DNA of 64,000 nucleotides from Pararge aegeria (taxonomy: Eukaryota; Arthropoda; Insecta; Lepidoptera; Nymphalidae), in assembly GCF_905163445.1 (NCBI RefSeq), contig NC_053184.1, positions 11,780,001-11,844,000 of the forward strand. Reading direction: 5' to 3'. This document shows positions 31,545-43,999 of the stretch, in pieces. Position 1 is the stretch's first letter; each line of letters starts with the position of its first letter. Under the pieces are notes generated by a model. The model did no database searches, was not told the DNA's origin, and saw nothing but the letters and a program-made list of their open reading frames with translations. A program made the translations under genes and the position numbers.

Positions 31545-32325
31545 GGTGAAATCTAAATATGTTGCATAGTTTTTAATTGTTATTGCATTGGGTAATTTTT
31601 ATTTATGTTAGGTGGAGTATTATCTATCTCTTGGTGACGAAGACATATTTGTATATTAACCCATAAACTTATGATTAGAACATAAGTAGTGAAGTGAGTA
31701 CTCACTAGGTACGCTCTACACGCGAATGGTGCATTCAGGAAAACCGCGCTGATATATAACAATTAAATTATAATACAGGGACACATTCTCAAGAAGATTA
31801 AAATGACTATTATTTATAATATAAAGCATAACGTTAGTTTCCCCATGCACCGCTAAATATCCTCATCCCGCACGCTCGCAGCGTCGCAGCCGTAGTATTT
31901 TCTCATAGACGCCAACGAGATTGAACGGGAGTAAGGCGATCATAACTCACACTTAAACAGAGCCCGAGGTGTAATCTCGGCGCGGATACGCAATAATCCC
32001 AACCGTCCATTCTATCAACTAAGCCTTATACTTTTGTACCATTATTCTCTATTTCCCCTTACGACCAGATATGACTGTTACTAAGATCTACAGCGGGCAA
32101 TCTTACAAAATTATTACTGCTGTAATGAGGTTCTTTTATTTCTACTATTTCATCCATACATACTGTAGGTACTAACATAAACTATAAAGTGCGTTGGTAA
32201 CTCACAACAAATAATATTTTTGCAGTTTAACCTGTTAAGGGTACGGTAGTCAGAATTCAATCGGTTTCAAGGAGCCACGGCTGAACAGCTCAACATTTTG
32301 AATTAAAAATAGGCAGAAGACTTTA
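31545..32325. other. No gene seen; GC-richer patch at 31850-32010
   Basis: 31850-32010 (GCACGCTCGCAGCGTCGCAG, CGTAGTATTTTCTCATAGAC, GGCGATCATAACTCAC) resembles 36580-36660 in the same order of phrases, so it is probably a dispersed repeat. Confidence 0.45.
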
Positions 32326-32329
32326 GGGT

Positions 32330-33450
32330 CAGAGTCACTCAGCTGACGATGGACAGAGCTTTGCTTTAAATAACCCTGCGCTATCTAATCAGGAATGAAT
32401 AGATTCATAAAAGAACCAGAGTTACTAACATAGCTCAACGTTACTGACGTAGCTGTTGTGTCAATAGGCAGGACATATAGTTTTATTTATTTATTTAACT
32501 CTTTATTTGGACGCCACTATGAAGTAAGGAATCTAAAAAAAACAAAAGAAATACAAAGACAGAAGTAGAATAGAAATGGCGGCCTTATCGCTTAGTAGCG
32601 ATCTCTGCCAGGCAACCTTTGGATTAGGACAAGATGAGCGAGAGCGGATAGGGGGTTAAAATTATTATAAACCTACATTTGGCTAAATACAAGTACATAG
32701 ACAAAATTGCACAAATAAGAATAATATAATAAATAAATATAAAATAATAAACTAATATATACTCAATCATACATAAATACTTAAGAACATATAGATAGTA
32801 ATAATATACATAAACAAGGTACTAAAAGTCGTCATTATTGAGCAAGATAATATGCTTTCACCGCGTTTTTAAATGTTACAAGCGATTTTGCCTCACGTAT
32901 ATTTAGTGGGAGCGCATTCCACAATTCGATAGCTTGCACTGTAAACGAGAGTTTATAGAACTTCGTCTTGTGGAAAGGCATGTGAAGTGTCAGCATACGA
33001 CATGGTCTTAATTCAGCAGGCAATCCTACAAGTATGTAGGTGTTTTAGGATTAAATAACACACAGTACATAAGTGAAAGGACATGCATATCTCGGCGAAA
33101 TTCAGATACGTGGTCATATTTGTGTAGGCCAAATATGAACCGAATAGAAAGATTTTGGAGACGCTCAAGTTTGTTCAGCTGGTTCTCAGTCAAATTAAGA
33201 TAGCTTGCGTCCGCATAGTCAAGAATAGATAGAATGCTTATATATAAAGATAGCTTGAGAATCAAAGGATGTTGGGTATGTAAGGTGCTGAAATTTTAAC
33301 AGAGAACAGGGAATGGACGCTATCAAACGAGTAGTAGGATGTAGCTAGATGAAAACGGCACAGTACCCTGGAATTTGGAACTCCCTATAAAATACCTATG
33401 TCCAACAGGGGATGCCCAATGGTAGACATGAGGATGATAATGATTTTATT
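32330..33450 (+). pseudogene. RTE-like retrotransposon remnant, split by a nested LINE
   Basis: Left part (32330-32479) encodes, with stops, MDRALL.ITLRYLIRNE..RTRVTNIAQR and a degraded WQWAGHIA. The right part (33295-33450) encodes (W)TDAIKRVVG, then IWNSL and YVQQ and a GAGGATGATAATGA tail. These are consecutive portions of the element whose 3' end is also at 7230 and 44443. About 90 bp between them is missing, and a CR1-like element sits in the gap. Confidence 0.75.
32480..33292 (-). pseudogene. CR1/jockey-like LINE 3' part, nested in the RTE remnant
   Basis: Minus strand: ILSILDYADASYLNLTENQL, KLERLQNLSIRFIFGLHKYD and SEFRRDMHVLSLMYCVLFNP, then a frameshift near 33025, then VGLPAELRPCRMLTLHMPF, ELWNALPLNIREAKS and FKNAVKAYYLAQ-stop. 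This is the C-terminal end of ORF2, then the 3' UTR with the hairpin-like GGCCTTATCGCTTAGTAGCG and a terminal (ATTT)n. The frameshift and 5' truncation make it dead. The same 3' UTR recurs at 40195, 41527 and 51550. Confidence 0.85.
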
Positions 33451-33454
33451 CTCG

Positions 33455-34275
33455 TGTGATAAAACACTACAACCTATGCTCAACACTGTGCTCCGTTAAT
33501 CAAGGTCCTATACTTATAGATTGGGCTGCATCATCGGTAAGCTGCAGCGAAAACAAGCAGCTTTTAAATTAATATATCCGTACTTACGATAAAACTTATG
33601 CCACCACATCATAAAAAACCTGATGATGCTTAAAATTTCAAGGGGTGTTTGTATTCTCTCTGGGGAGTGCTGTGTTCGTAGAATACCTCTAGGCCATGGC
33701 GGAAAGCTTAGCCTCAGTACAAACAGGCCACCAGCCTTCAATAACTATTTAATCTTCAATTTAGTACAAAGCTGTCAACGTGAGCGGTAAAAAGTAGGCT
33801 AATACCTACGCTTTGTTTTTAGAAAACTTCGTGCACGAAAAATATCTCACGTTGCAAGCAGTAATTGCCTTCACTTCATAAAGTTGACGGCAGGAAGGAC
33901 TAATTCAAAGAAGAGTGAATTGCAAAAGCAACATTAAGCCGTGTAAGCTCCTCAGTCAATTTACCGTGTCAAGAACTTCCGTTTAAAAGTTTTCGCTTAG
34001 ACACGGGTAAGGCACATTTACATATTATTGAATTTTTATACGATGGCCTAATCGATTCTGATATAGGCTACTCCATTTTGTTGTAACAAAAGTGCTTCAT
34101 GTTTGAGATGTAAATTGATAAATAGGATTATGCGTTACTTTTTAGCTGAGTTTTTATTAAATACGTGTTATGAGCTCAAACTACATTTCTCTGTCATTCA
34201 TTAAATCAGTATTATTTAAGCATGAATGAATTTTAAAAGTCCCTTAAATAAGGATTACAAAGAAAGAAAAAAGTC
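33455..34275. other. No gene seen
   Basis: A minus-strand frame of 75 codons at 33514-33741 (includes FPPWPRGILRTQHSP) has no splice context and was not recognised; it may be an old repeat. The rest is AT-rich. Confidence 0.4.
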
Positions 34276-34282
34276 AATAATC

Positions 34283-34743
34283 CCTACAAATATTGTAAAA
34301 GTCAATGTAAGTTTGTTTGTTACGCTTTCACGCAAAAACTAAAAAACCGAGCCTCATGAAACTTTGTACCTACACATATTTTTGGAAGTGTTAGAAGTAA
34401 TATAGGATACTTTTTATCCCGACATTAAGCTCGGTTCCTTTGGGAGTGAAGATGAAAGTGATTGACGATTTTACACCATAACTCCGTCAACTTCGTCATT
34501 ATATCCGATTTAAATAATTATTCTTGTACTATAGAGATTATAATATGTGTTTAATTTTGTCCAAACTTTGTGTAGATCTGAATGTGGTTGGAGATAGATG
34601 ACAGAACTCCTCAGCGGACAGAAGCAAACCCCTCATTTAAGGCTTAGCTATACTGATTTTTTTTTTTGTAGAACTACAACTAAATTGAACGCCACATCGA
34701 AAAACAAAATGAAACGCAGACGAATTCGCGGGCAACAGCTAGT
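34283..34743 (+). mobile_element. Helitron-like element, apparently complete
   Basis: Starts CCCTACAAATATTGTAAAAG and ends GACGAATTCGCGGGCAACAG-CTAGT. The interior matches 44253-44879 along its length (TATAGGATACTTTTTATCCC, TTAAGCTCGGTTCCTTTGGG, ACTCCTCAGCGGACAG), without the insertion present there. Confidence 0.75.
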
Positions 34744-34744
34744 G

Positions 34745-35095
34745 ATATAATAAAACAAATTTTAGCGACTATAGTAAGCCTCCTGAGGTATAAAACATGT
34801 ACTTACAAAACATACAAACTTACAAATGTAATTCATATCGGCAAACATGGCCGGTACTGGGTTGATATGATGATGATGAGTTGTACTCGAAGTTGACCAA
34901 TGGTGATTCTAAGTGCCAAACTAAAGAAGGCAATGGCGGACGAACGGCTAATAACAATGACGCAGTAAAATACAATTGTAGGCTTTGTATTTTGTCTCAT
35001 TCTAGTGTCAACTTTATTCGTTGATTTGTTCGTTCTTTATTTAGTTGCAACACAATATAGCTAAAAATATATGAGCATAAAAATAACGGGAATGC
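34745..35095. other. No gene seen; small SINE-tail fragment
   Basis: 34835-34882 carries ATGGCCGGTACTGGGTTGAT followed by GATGATGATGAG, the tail of SINE family A. The rest is unassigned. Confidence 0.5.
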
Positions 35096-35099
35096 TTAA

Positions 35100-35480
35100 C
35101 ATTATAACTTAGTGCTGCAAGTTGTCAAAAACCGGTGCCTTGTCAACTATACGGTCAACCATCCTACCAAGTCACAAAATTTCAGAACACTCCGCAAATA
35201 CTTTTATATTGCTTTATTACGTTTAGTATTACAGGTCCGTGCTCAAAACCGAATCGTGTTACTGCGGCTAGATGCAATCCAGGCAACTAACTGCACATTC
35301 AATTTAGATTCGTGCATAATGCATAGAGCGGTAAGCACGAGGCAGGGAACAATTGCCGTATCTAATTACGCATTATGCTTTGCCATGTAGACAGGCGCGT
35401 CTACCGATGATGAATATTAGATCACGAACCAGCCTACAATGCTAGTCGATGTAGCTGCCGATGCTCTGTAGGTAATTGCG
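35100..35480. promoter_or_regulatory. GC-richer non-coding block with homeodomain-type sites, candidate enhancer
   Basis: Higher complexity than the flanks. It contains TAATTACGCATTATGC (35365-35380) and GCATAATGCATAG (35315-35327), i.e. TAATTA and ATGCAT/ATTATGC cores in close spacing. The 92-codon plus frame across it has no splice support. Regulatory role is inference. Confidence 0.28.
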
Positions 35481-35499
35481 GTGCTCGATGGTGTCAGTG

Positions 35500-37005
35500 C
35501 GAGTAATGTATATGAAACACGGCACAATTGAAATCTGTACCTTTACAATTAGATTAAACACAATGCTAGGGCATTAAGATGGTCGTGTATTTAGATGGAT
35601 GTGGAAGGTGATGTTTTTATGTATGATTCTGTCCCGTCTGACTGACACACAGTTCAACCGACTGAACGAAAGTATTTGAAATTCTGAAAGAATATTTTAT
35701 AGAGGTGTTTTAAATTTCTAACACTTAAACAGGGAAGATAGTTTCTATGGAAGTCTGACGTTTTTGAAGTTATCTACCCATGAATCTAAAGTAATCTAAA
35801 TATACGGAGTGAAAGTCATCATTTTCATTATTTAAAATAATTTTTAAGTTATATCAACGTTATAATAAACACACAGGTTTTAAAACACCGACCTTATAGA
35901 TTAAATAGGGCATAGAAGTTTACTGACAAAACGAGGAAAAGCGGACTTCAAAGAAAGAGGTGGTGAGATATTTTCCATCAGAGATGTGGACCGGACTGGA
36001 TGCGAAAGGCTCGCGACAGAAAGCTTTGAGACTTGGGGAAGGCCTACGCCGTAGAGGCGACTTAAACGTAAATGTTTTATAAAATAAGTGTGTAAGTTGA
36101 ATATTGTAAAATTGTGACAAGTTGCTAGAATCCACAAGTTTGCCAATAAAATCCGTAAGGCGTATTAGAAGGAATAATCGTTCAAAGGGTATGCATGTGT
36201 CAAAAAGCCCTCAATTTTAACAGAATTATAAAGATAAAGAACTAGACTCTAAAATCACAGTTGTCAGGTGAATGATAAGTAATTATAAATTCAAAAATTC
36301 TTATTAATATAAAATATTTAATATTTTAATATTTTAATATTTTATTAAAAAAAATAAAAACCGCCGTTTAAAAAAAAAAGGAGCGTAAATGGAAAATTTT
36401 CTATGCCAGTTCAGATTATTGCCTTCTTTACTTTTTTATGGTAAGTACGTTTTCTTATTTACGAAAAAGCACGCAAAAATAATTTCTAATAAAAATCGCC
36501 ATTTTCTCAAGTAAGGAGGAAAAGATTTTGCCACTACAAGTACATGAACTTCGGTTAACTTTGGGCGATCATTGAGTAGACTCTCACCAGCGCGGCGTTG
36601 AGCCGAAACTGTCGTATTTCCTCATAAGGGAGGGGAAAATACCTCCATAACTCACGGTTACTCGGCTCCCTAGTGTGTTGTAAAGATGCCCTTAACACTA
36701 GTCTTCATTTTCACTGGATATAGTGTATTTGTTAAGCATTACACTTTTACTGCACTTAAGAGTCCGGTTTTTTAGGCGCAAGGTGATAACGTCACTTGCG
36801 TCACTTTTGCATTTTTTCTTGTATGCAAGTGACGTTTGATAAAGATCACGAGATTTACACCTGTCGCAAACCTGTTCTGAGATACGTAATCACTCTGCGG
36901 GTTTGCCTACCATTAATTTTTACCTAGAGATTTTAGTTTTTCAGTTATGTGAGTTTTGTCAATGTTCACGTTTTGTCAATTATATAACTATATATAAGAA
37001 CGACC
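35500..37005. other. No gene seen
   Basis: Includes overlapping minus-strand frames at 35901-36146 without splice support, a (TATTTTAA)n-like patch at 36305-36350, and the dispersed segment 36580-36660 related to 31850-32010. Confidence 0.4.
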
Positions 37006-37012
37006 GAGAACG

Positions 37013-37110
37013 ATGTTCGGCCAAGCGATTAAGCGTTCCGGTACGAGGGCGCGAAACCAATTAGTGTTTGGGTTTCTTAATTTAACATTACTCTAATACC
37101 CAAACAGGTT
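37013..37110 (+). mobile_element. SINE fragment (family C)
   Basis: GGCCAAGCGATTAAGCGTTCCGG-TACGA is the tail phrase of SINE family C (also at 45800-45935). Confidence 0.55.
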
Positions 37111-37114
37111 AGCC

Positions 37115-38530
37115 CAATACTATCTCAGACTGCATAACCACTGAGATTTCAGTAAAGGACTAATTAGTATAATAAAATAAACGAGTTTTTTCAGAAAATA
37201 TAAATAAACTATCTCAGGCTTGCTATCTCAGGCGCTTAGGTTGCCTTTAAAAGATCACTTTTAGTGATAAGGCCTCCTTTGCACCCGAGCACTAAGTACT
37301 ATTACTGTTTTGCTTGTATTTTAAAGTTTTTCTATTCTATTCTATTCTATCTATTAAAACTTAAAAAGCCATACATTATCTTATTCAAACCGTTAGTCAT
37401 TTTACACAAAATATATTTTTGTATAAATATACTAAGGTTACTAACTATCCCGCCGAACTTCGTATCGCGGATCCATGTTTTTTTTATGAATGTTATATTT
37501 TAATACTTATTATCCTATTCCGGTCTAAGAGAAATCAAATTGGTCCAGCCGTTCTTGAGTTATAAATGGTGTAACTAACACAACTTTCTTTTATAAATAT
37601 AGATATGTTTGAATATTATTTAGGTAATATAATAATAATAAATATAGTAGGTAATATCAGATAGCATGATATTGAAGGGTTCATGTGTTTATTCATACAT
37701 GCCGTACATTGTCGCGGAGTGATGGTGATAATTATACCTCCAAGAACGACGACTGGGTCGAGGGTCAACGATCGAGGATGGAACCCTACAATGATAACAG
37801 CAAATCACTTTCAATCATTAAGTACCTAAGTTCTATAATGTGAACCATTATGTACCTAGTACAGTAGCAAATAAAAGTCGGTTATGTATTTTTTTACTTT
37901 TATAATAAATAGATATAGTAATATTTTACTCATCCTCCAAATAGAAGTACCTGCCTACTCATACTACAGAACGCTATTAAATATGTTGACCCCTACAACA
38001 TTAGTTAGATAATAAGAAATAATCGTCCACTTAAATATACTAAGTTAATTTATTAAAAGAATTTTCATTAGATAATGGCTTTTCAGAACAATTATTTAAA
38101 CAAGCAGACAGACAATTTTCTTTCATTTTACGCTGTTGTATATATTATAATAGGACGGGAATTTGTTTTATTATACAAAGTGAACTAAACTATCATGGGC
38201 CAAGAAAATCATTCTGCCAGCAATGAAAAAAAATCGAAACATTTTATAAATTTTTGGAAGGGGTTAAATAAAGTTCCTGGCTTTTTGCATCAATGTATAT
38301 AAAATTCTTCATTCGTTTCAAATCAAACTTACACTAGATTATTATTATTGAAATATAACTTATATAGGTACTTACTTTATTAATGATTTTCTATTCAGTT
38401 TCAATGAAATTAGAAAACCTTTTATCTTAAAAATATGCCTTTTAAAATACTTATCGCAATCTTCGACCTATTTTTTTTTCCGTATGCTGTTTTTTTATTT
38501 TATTATAACTTTAAATAAAAAAAAACAGCA
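37115..38530. other. No gene seen; Helitron-like traces at 37430-37610
   Basis: CCCGCCGAACTTCGTATCGC followed by AATTGGTCCAGCCGTTCTTG resembles the interior order of the composite Helitron-like family in antisense. A (CTATT)n patch lies at 37328-37352. Confidence 0.4.
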
Positions 38531-38539
38531 TTGATTGCA

Positions 38540-38705
38540 ACTTCACCTACTGGTAAATGGCATATGCAATGGGAGGTATGGCAGTTTTAGTACTCTAGCC
38601 TCGTACCAGACCAGATTTAAGGAACTCCAGAAATTATTAATTCCCAAACAGCCCCTGCCGGGGATCGAACCGAAGCACTCACCGCTGCGCGATGGAGGTC
38701 GTCAA
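38540..38705 (-). mobile_element. tRNA-derived SINE (family C), antisense
   Basis: Minus-strand head GACCTCCATCGCGCAGCGGT (A-box) and GGTTCGATCCCCGGCAGGGG (B-box), then body AATTTCTGGAGTTC and CTGGTCTGGTACGAGGC. Confidence 0.82.
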
Positions 38706-38719
38706 AAAAGTTGTACATT

Positions 38720-40000
38720 TCTGACTTAGTACCGTGCATATAAACTGACAGTTTTACATTTCTAGGTGATTGATTTAAGAGTGAAAATAAAAATTTAGCA
38801 GTAAAATGGCGCAGATCGTACAAATAGGTACGTTGGCTCACGTGGTGTGGGTGCCTAATCGCCCTTCTCTCTATTCCTCACTATTTAGCAGGTGCCACTT
38901 TTCCCACGTTCCCCCCGCTAAAGGTTATTGGGCCTTCTTTCACGCTTTTTATTGCCTGAACCCAGTTTGAACTCAATTATTTTTATGGCCGGGCAAATTG
39001 CTATTTTGTTGCTTCATCACGATTATTAAGACGGAATTAGTTCAAGGATTGATAGTATTTGCTTTCGTAGCTTACAATGCTGTTTTGTTATTATAATTAT
39101 GGGAATGATGACTTATGTAAATATAATGTGTCTGTGATTAATTACCAATCTATTTCGCACAGTGATCGTATATTTTATTTTACTTAGGGCAGTTAATTGT
39201 CTTCTAATATTCGTAACACTTATAAATACATTTAAAATTTAAACACTGATTTTCAGATTTGAAAAAAATATCTTATTCATTAATTTGTGGTGGCAGCCAT
39301 CTTTGATTAGAAATTTTTAATAGGCAAGCCCTTTCTTTTGGTATCAACATTAAAGTACTTTATGTATATTTTTTTAGCTTTTAGTACATTATATTTTTTA
39401 ATTGAAGTTTTTAACTAGAAGTCCTCGATATAATTTTATGAATTAAAATATATTATATCTTCAGACACGTTAACCTTGCAATGCTTCATATGTCAATAGC
39501 AGTGTGAGATAGGTTATGAGAACTTATATATACCTAATAGGTACTTTGTGGCTTCTGGCCAAAATTCGGAAACTCGATAAGTAAGTTTTATTTTTATTAT
39601 AATTCGTAACTGTCCCGTACCTACAGAATGTTAAAATTCAGATGATGACGGCATAAAATATCAGTGCGTTATTATTGTTGAATTAAGATAGTAACTACAC
39701 AAGATGTCATATATAAATATTTAGCAATAATTATTTGCATGCAGCTTACACTGATAACTAGCTAAATGAAAAAAAAACGAATGGAAATAATATGCAACCC
39801 TTTCATGAAAATGTAAATTTAAAAAGCATATCTTAAGCGTTATTTTGAGTTCTAATTTCGTAGAAGTAAAATATCTCGTTTTTGCAGGGTAAAAACCAGG
39901 CACGTAGAAGTGTATGACTCCATCTAAAAAGTGAATACCTAATTAATTTCAAAGAAGCACTTTTCTCTCGGAGTGCTGTTTTATAAAGATAAATTCCACA
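38720..40000. other. No gene seen
   Basis: AT-rich. The open frames at 38617-38841 and 39721-40024 overlap a SINE or lack splice context. Confidence 0.4.
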
Positions 40001-40008
40001 TGGTTTCG

Positions 40009-40167
40009 GCGCTAGAAAAGCCATTACTCCCGGACATGTAAAAAGAACATAAAAATTTAAAAATGTTTGCTACGTTACTCTTTGATATTGAGCTCTTTGG
40101 TGTCAGGGCAGAATCATATTGCACACTCAAAAATACTCTTTTGATTGTAATTTTCCTAACAAACCGG
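40009..40167 (+). repeat. Non-coding repeat paired with 44000-44164
   Basis: Shared phrases in order: GCGCTAGAAA, ACATG/CACG-TAAAAGGAC/AAAGAAC, TTTAAAAATGTTTGCT, TTACTCTTTGATAT-GAGCTC, then GTAATTTT. Direct orientation, 4 kb apart. Confidence 0.6.
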
Positions 40168-40194
40168 ACGGGTTTGTTTCAGCATTTCAAAATA

Positions 40195-40345
40195 GATAGA
40201 AAGTCTTTATTGTACATACAGAAAATAAAACAAATTGAACAAAACAAAAGGTAAATTAATATATATGCGCAAACGCGGCCTTATCGCTTGAAGCGATCTC
40301 CTCCAGACAACCTTTGGTTGATGAAGCATGTTTAGTACGGAAAAC
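40195..40345 (-). mobile_element. LINE 3' end (same family as 32480-33292)
   Basis: TCTTTATTGTACATACAG, then GCGGCCTTATCGCTTGAAGC and GATCTCCTCCAGACAACCTT, i.e. the antisense 3' UTR. Confidence 0.75.
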
Positions 40346-40349
40346 GGGA

Positions 40350-41520
40350 TAGTGCAATATTCAATTTAAAAATAAATAATTGATATACGTTACATACTAA
40401 TACTAACTAATATACAGATACTATCTACTTTATCTAAATACCAATTTTCGTGAATATATTTCTAAAGCATTTTTAAAAATGAAGGACTTCAATGCACACT
40501 TTCATTCCCTATTACATACGTTTTGGAGGTAGTACCTTTTTTTTAAATAACTGTGTAACACGTGTCAGGGGTAAAAAAAAAAAACATAGTACAACTCTAA
40601 GATGTTTAAAGAATATTTTTATAGTTATAGAAGTAAGATAAATATAGATAAACTTTTGGTTAGATTAGGTACCTAAAGCTAAAATAGTTAATTTCGCTAC
40701 CGTTTGAGAAATAATACATTACCACCTACCAGGAAAGTTCGTGTGGCTCGAATGGTCGGAGTTGGACAGTTCCACCGACATTAGGAAGCTTTATGTCTTT
40801 GCCAAATGGAGTACGTGACTTCAATATCTCAATTAGATAGTTAATAGCAACTGTAATCACAAAACGAACTTCTTATTGCTATATAATCATCTTTGGAAAC
40901 TTTAAAAGGAATTCAACGTTCAATGGACTGACAAATTATTTGATGACAATGACGATGATGCTGTTCCCCTATTGCAAAAAAATAAGTGAGTCTGTTTGTT
41001 TGATACCTAATTTCGGTTCAACTGCTTCACCGATTTTGATGAAATTTTGTACAAAGATAGCTGGCGTCCTGAAAAAGGATATAGGACACCTTTAACTATG
41101 GAAAATATCAAAGTTTTCGCATGACCTTCCTGACAGCCCCTGTGTGTGTATGTGTGAGAGTTATGGTCTAATAAGTGGGTGATCGCGGATTCCATCCCTG
41201 CAATTTTTTTAATATTTATAAGCCTTAATTTCTTATTTTTCTGGTTGCCCGGTATCCGTTTTGTTTGGCCGTTGCTATTTGCTACAATAGCAACAATAAC
41301 GCTACGTCAAGCGATATAAGTATCACTTTTAGAGTTATGGCCTGATAATAATGCCCAGGTTGACCCGTTACCTTCTTCTTCTGCTTCATTATTTGCCATC
41401 GGGTGAGATTGCACTTAAAGGGTAAATTTTAGTGGAATAAAAAATTTAAAATAATCCAAACAATCGGGGGGTAATCGTTTACTTCTATTTATTTAAAATA
41501 TATCTGGTATAATAATTATA
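40350..41520. other. No gene seen; Helitron-like traces at 41000-41180
   Basis: 41000-41180 has TTTGATGAAATTTTGTACAAAG and AAAAGGATATAGGACACC, the interior of the Helitron-like family. Ends not clear. Confidence 0.45.
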
Positions 41521-41526
41521 ATAAAA

Positions 41527-41700
41527 AATTCTTTACTGCACACACAAAAACAAAATACAAAGAAACACATTTACAAAAATTAAAAAAAAAAACTAGTTTA
41601 GGTGTGCAAAGGCGGTCTTATCGCTAAAGCGATCCCTCCCAGACAACCTTTGGCGATAGTAGTTTTTGTAAGGAACGGGTTGGTGCGGCAATAAAAATTT
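41527..41700 (-). mobile_element. LINE 3' end (same family as 32480-33292)
   Basis: CTTTACTGCACACACAAAA, AAGGCGGTCTTATCGCTAAA and GATCCCTCCCAGACAACCTT. An adjacent fragment at 41855-41905 (AATGAATTTATTTCAAGTAG) belongs to the other CR1-like family. Confidence 0.75.
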
Positions 41701-41904
41701 CTACCTACATAAAAATATTGCAAACTAAACTACATACATGTTATAAATTCTAATACTAAACATATAATTATAATATATAATATATATATTGTATTTTAAT
41801 AAAAAGCTTTTCCTGTTTTCAGAAGTTCGTTATGGGAAAGTATTACAAAAAAAAATCTAAATGAATTTATTTCAAGTAGCCTTACCTACTCTATAAGCTA
41901 TTTT

Positions 41905-42715
41905 CTAATATAAGGATACAAATCACTAATGAATTTAAGATAAATAAAATAATCGATTAAAACATACAACTACTGAGATTTCAGCGCAGAAGCAGCGGGC
42001 ATCAGCTTAAAATAGCGCATTTGGAGATTGCTACATATGAATATGCTTTTAGAATAGAACATTGTATTTCAACTTAACAATTCTCATAGCAATCCCGTAA
42101 AAGGGAATGTAATACAAGGCGCAAGTTGCATTGGCAAAGTGCAATTCGCAAAGCCACAGCGATTGTGAGGATTTATCAATATACGTAGGGAGATTTGCTT
42201 TTGGTCTCGCCTAGTATTCTTTTCGTGCTTTAGCGGGATTACTACTCCTGTTCTACGGGTAGTTTCATTAAGGAAATATTGTGAATTCATTATCTAATGG
42301 AAACTTATTTCTTAAAAACCTATTACTTAATATCTTTATTTACTTATATACGATGATTGCTATTAAATATCAAACTCTACATAAAAACTCTGTTTTGATC
42401 ACTATTTTATTCGGGTGCTGTTGCGCTTTATTGTTGTAATTTGAAAACCATATAGGGAAGACCTAATTAAAGTACGTTCGTGTTTAAAGTCACCTATATA
42501 AATATTGACAATATAAAATATATTGTAAACATTTTTTACCAATACTTCAACTTTCGCTTCAACTCCTTAATCAGTGAGCTTATAAAGTAACATATTAAAT
42601 TAATGTCTATAATCTTAGTGATTCTACATTTGATTTATGGCATTTCCTCGACAATTTTATTATCAATATGCAGAAGATTGTCAATAATATTGACGTGAGT
42701 GCCTTTGGTAATCTA
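41905..42715. other. No gene seen
   Basis: 42084-42290 has a minus-strand frame with no start or splice support. No repeat recognised. Confidence 0.4.
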
Positions 42716-42717
42716 TA

Positions 42718-43046
42718 CTTCTATACCTACTATAATATTACTCAGACGATTTTTTTCTTGTTTGTTTGTTAGAACCCAGTAGACTCCAAAATAACTGGAG
42801 CTATTTTAACCATTTCTTAGCCAAAAGAAAGCTAAATTATCACTAGTACTAGTAACATAGGCTATAATTCAATTTTCAAAAAAGAAGGAGATCTCCAAGA
42901 AAATTGCAATAATGTAATCCATATTAGAAAACTTTTGCCTATAAAATTCACTACATACATAAGCTACTTTTATCCCGGCAAATGTACAGTTCCTGCGGGA
43001 TTTATAAGCAGCAAAAACGTGGACGAAACCTTGGGCAACAGCTAGT
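42718..43046 (+). mobile_element. Helitron-like non-autonomous element
   Basis: Starts CTATACCTACTATAATATTA and ends GGACGAAACCTTGGGCAAC-AGCTAGT. Interior shares TTTTAACCATTTCTTAGCC and AAAGCTAAATTA with 7652-7988. Confidence 0.7.
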
Positions 43047-43364
43047 TTATTAATAAAAACACCTACTCGATACTAAAAATTTGGTTTCCATTCAATATAT
43101 TATCCCATACAACATTTCAAGATAGATATAATATGATATGCTTAAATATTACTTTAAGGTGATATGGTAAGAATATTTTACTTTGATATAACTTTAAACC
43201 GAAGAGGACGAGGCATTCTATTCTTAGCATTACTTAGTTAACTTTCAGTTTTGACCTTTTATTTAAATAAAATTCATGAAATTTTAATTCATAGATCTAA
43301 TCAGAAAAAAGGTAAAAAAGTCTAACTTATATTCTTAATAATTTTTATCTTAAGGTAAGTTTTA

Positions 43365-43480
43365 AGGATTTAAAAGTTGAAGCAATGGAATTTAAAAGAA
43401 CATCGGCGGTTCTATTTCCTTTTCACTGCCGGCCAATTGAACATTCAACTTTTTTATTTTATCCAATTTACTTTGATTGT
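43365..43480 (+). repeat. Non-coding repeat paired with 51218-51336
   Basis: Shared core: TTTAAAAGTTGA, CGG-TCTATTTCCTTT, then CCGGCCAATTGAAC and TTCAACTTTTTTATTTT. The ends (AAAAGTTGA / TCAACTTTT) are an imperfect inverted repeat. Confidence 0.65.
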
Positions 43481-43484
43481 AGGT

Positions 43485-43995
43485 ATCAAAATGGAGGAAA
43501 CATTTTGATATTTTTATAATTTTTCAGTGACATTACAGAGTTATAAACTCATAGCATAAGGTAAAATAAAATACATTCTAAATTAAACAAAACTTCAGAA
43601 GAAAAGTGTTCTTATTTAACACAAACCTACTTAGTCCAATTAGGATGAATACTTTACCAAATACTTCACAAAAATGTCTGCCTTACAATCACTTTTTAAA
43701 ATCACTTTATTCACTTATTACAAATAACTTTCACCTAAACACTTTTCAAAGAAATAGGTACGGATGTTTAATGTTTTCTAAATTAAAGTACTTCATTTAA
43801 CAGAATTTTAAAATATATATTGCATTCTCTTTAGTATAGCCAGAATATTGAGAATCCAGTTTTGTAAGAAACCATGAAAGAAATTTCAAAGAAAGTTATA
43901 TTACTAATTAAATTAAAAATTATTACTAGTAGGTAACTACGTTACTTTTGCAATGCATGTGCAACATGTGCTGTTACAGAGAGACATTTCATGTA
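43485..43995. other. No gene seen
   Basis: AT-rich; the 64-codon frame at 43606-43800 is compositionally AT-driven. Confidence 0.4.
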
Positions 43996-43999
43996 AGTT

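Noticed and set aside
33514..33741. 75-codon minus frame
   Set aside because: No splice context, no start context, not recognised.
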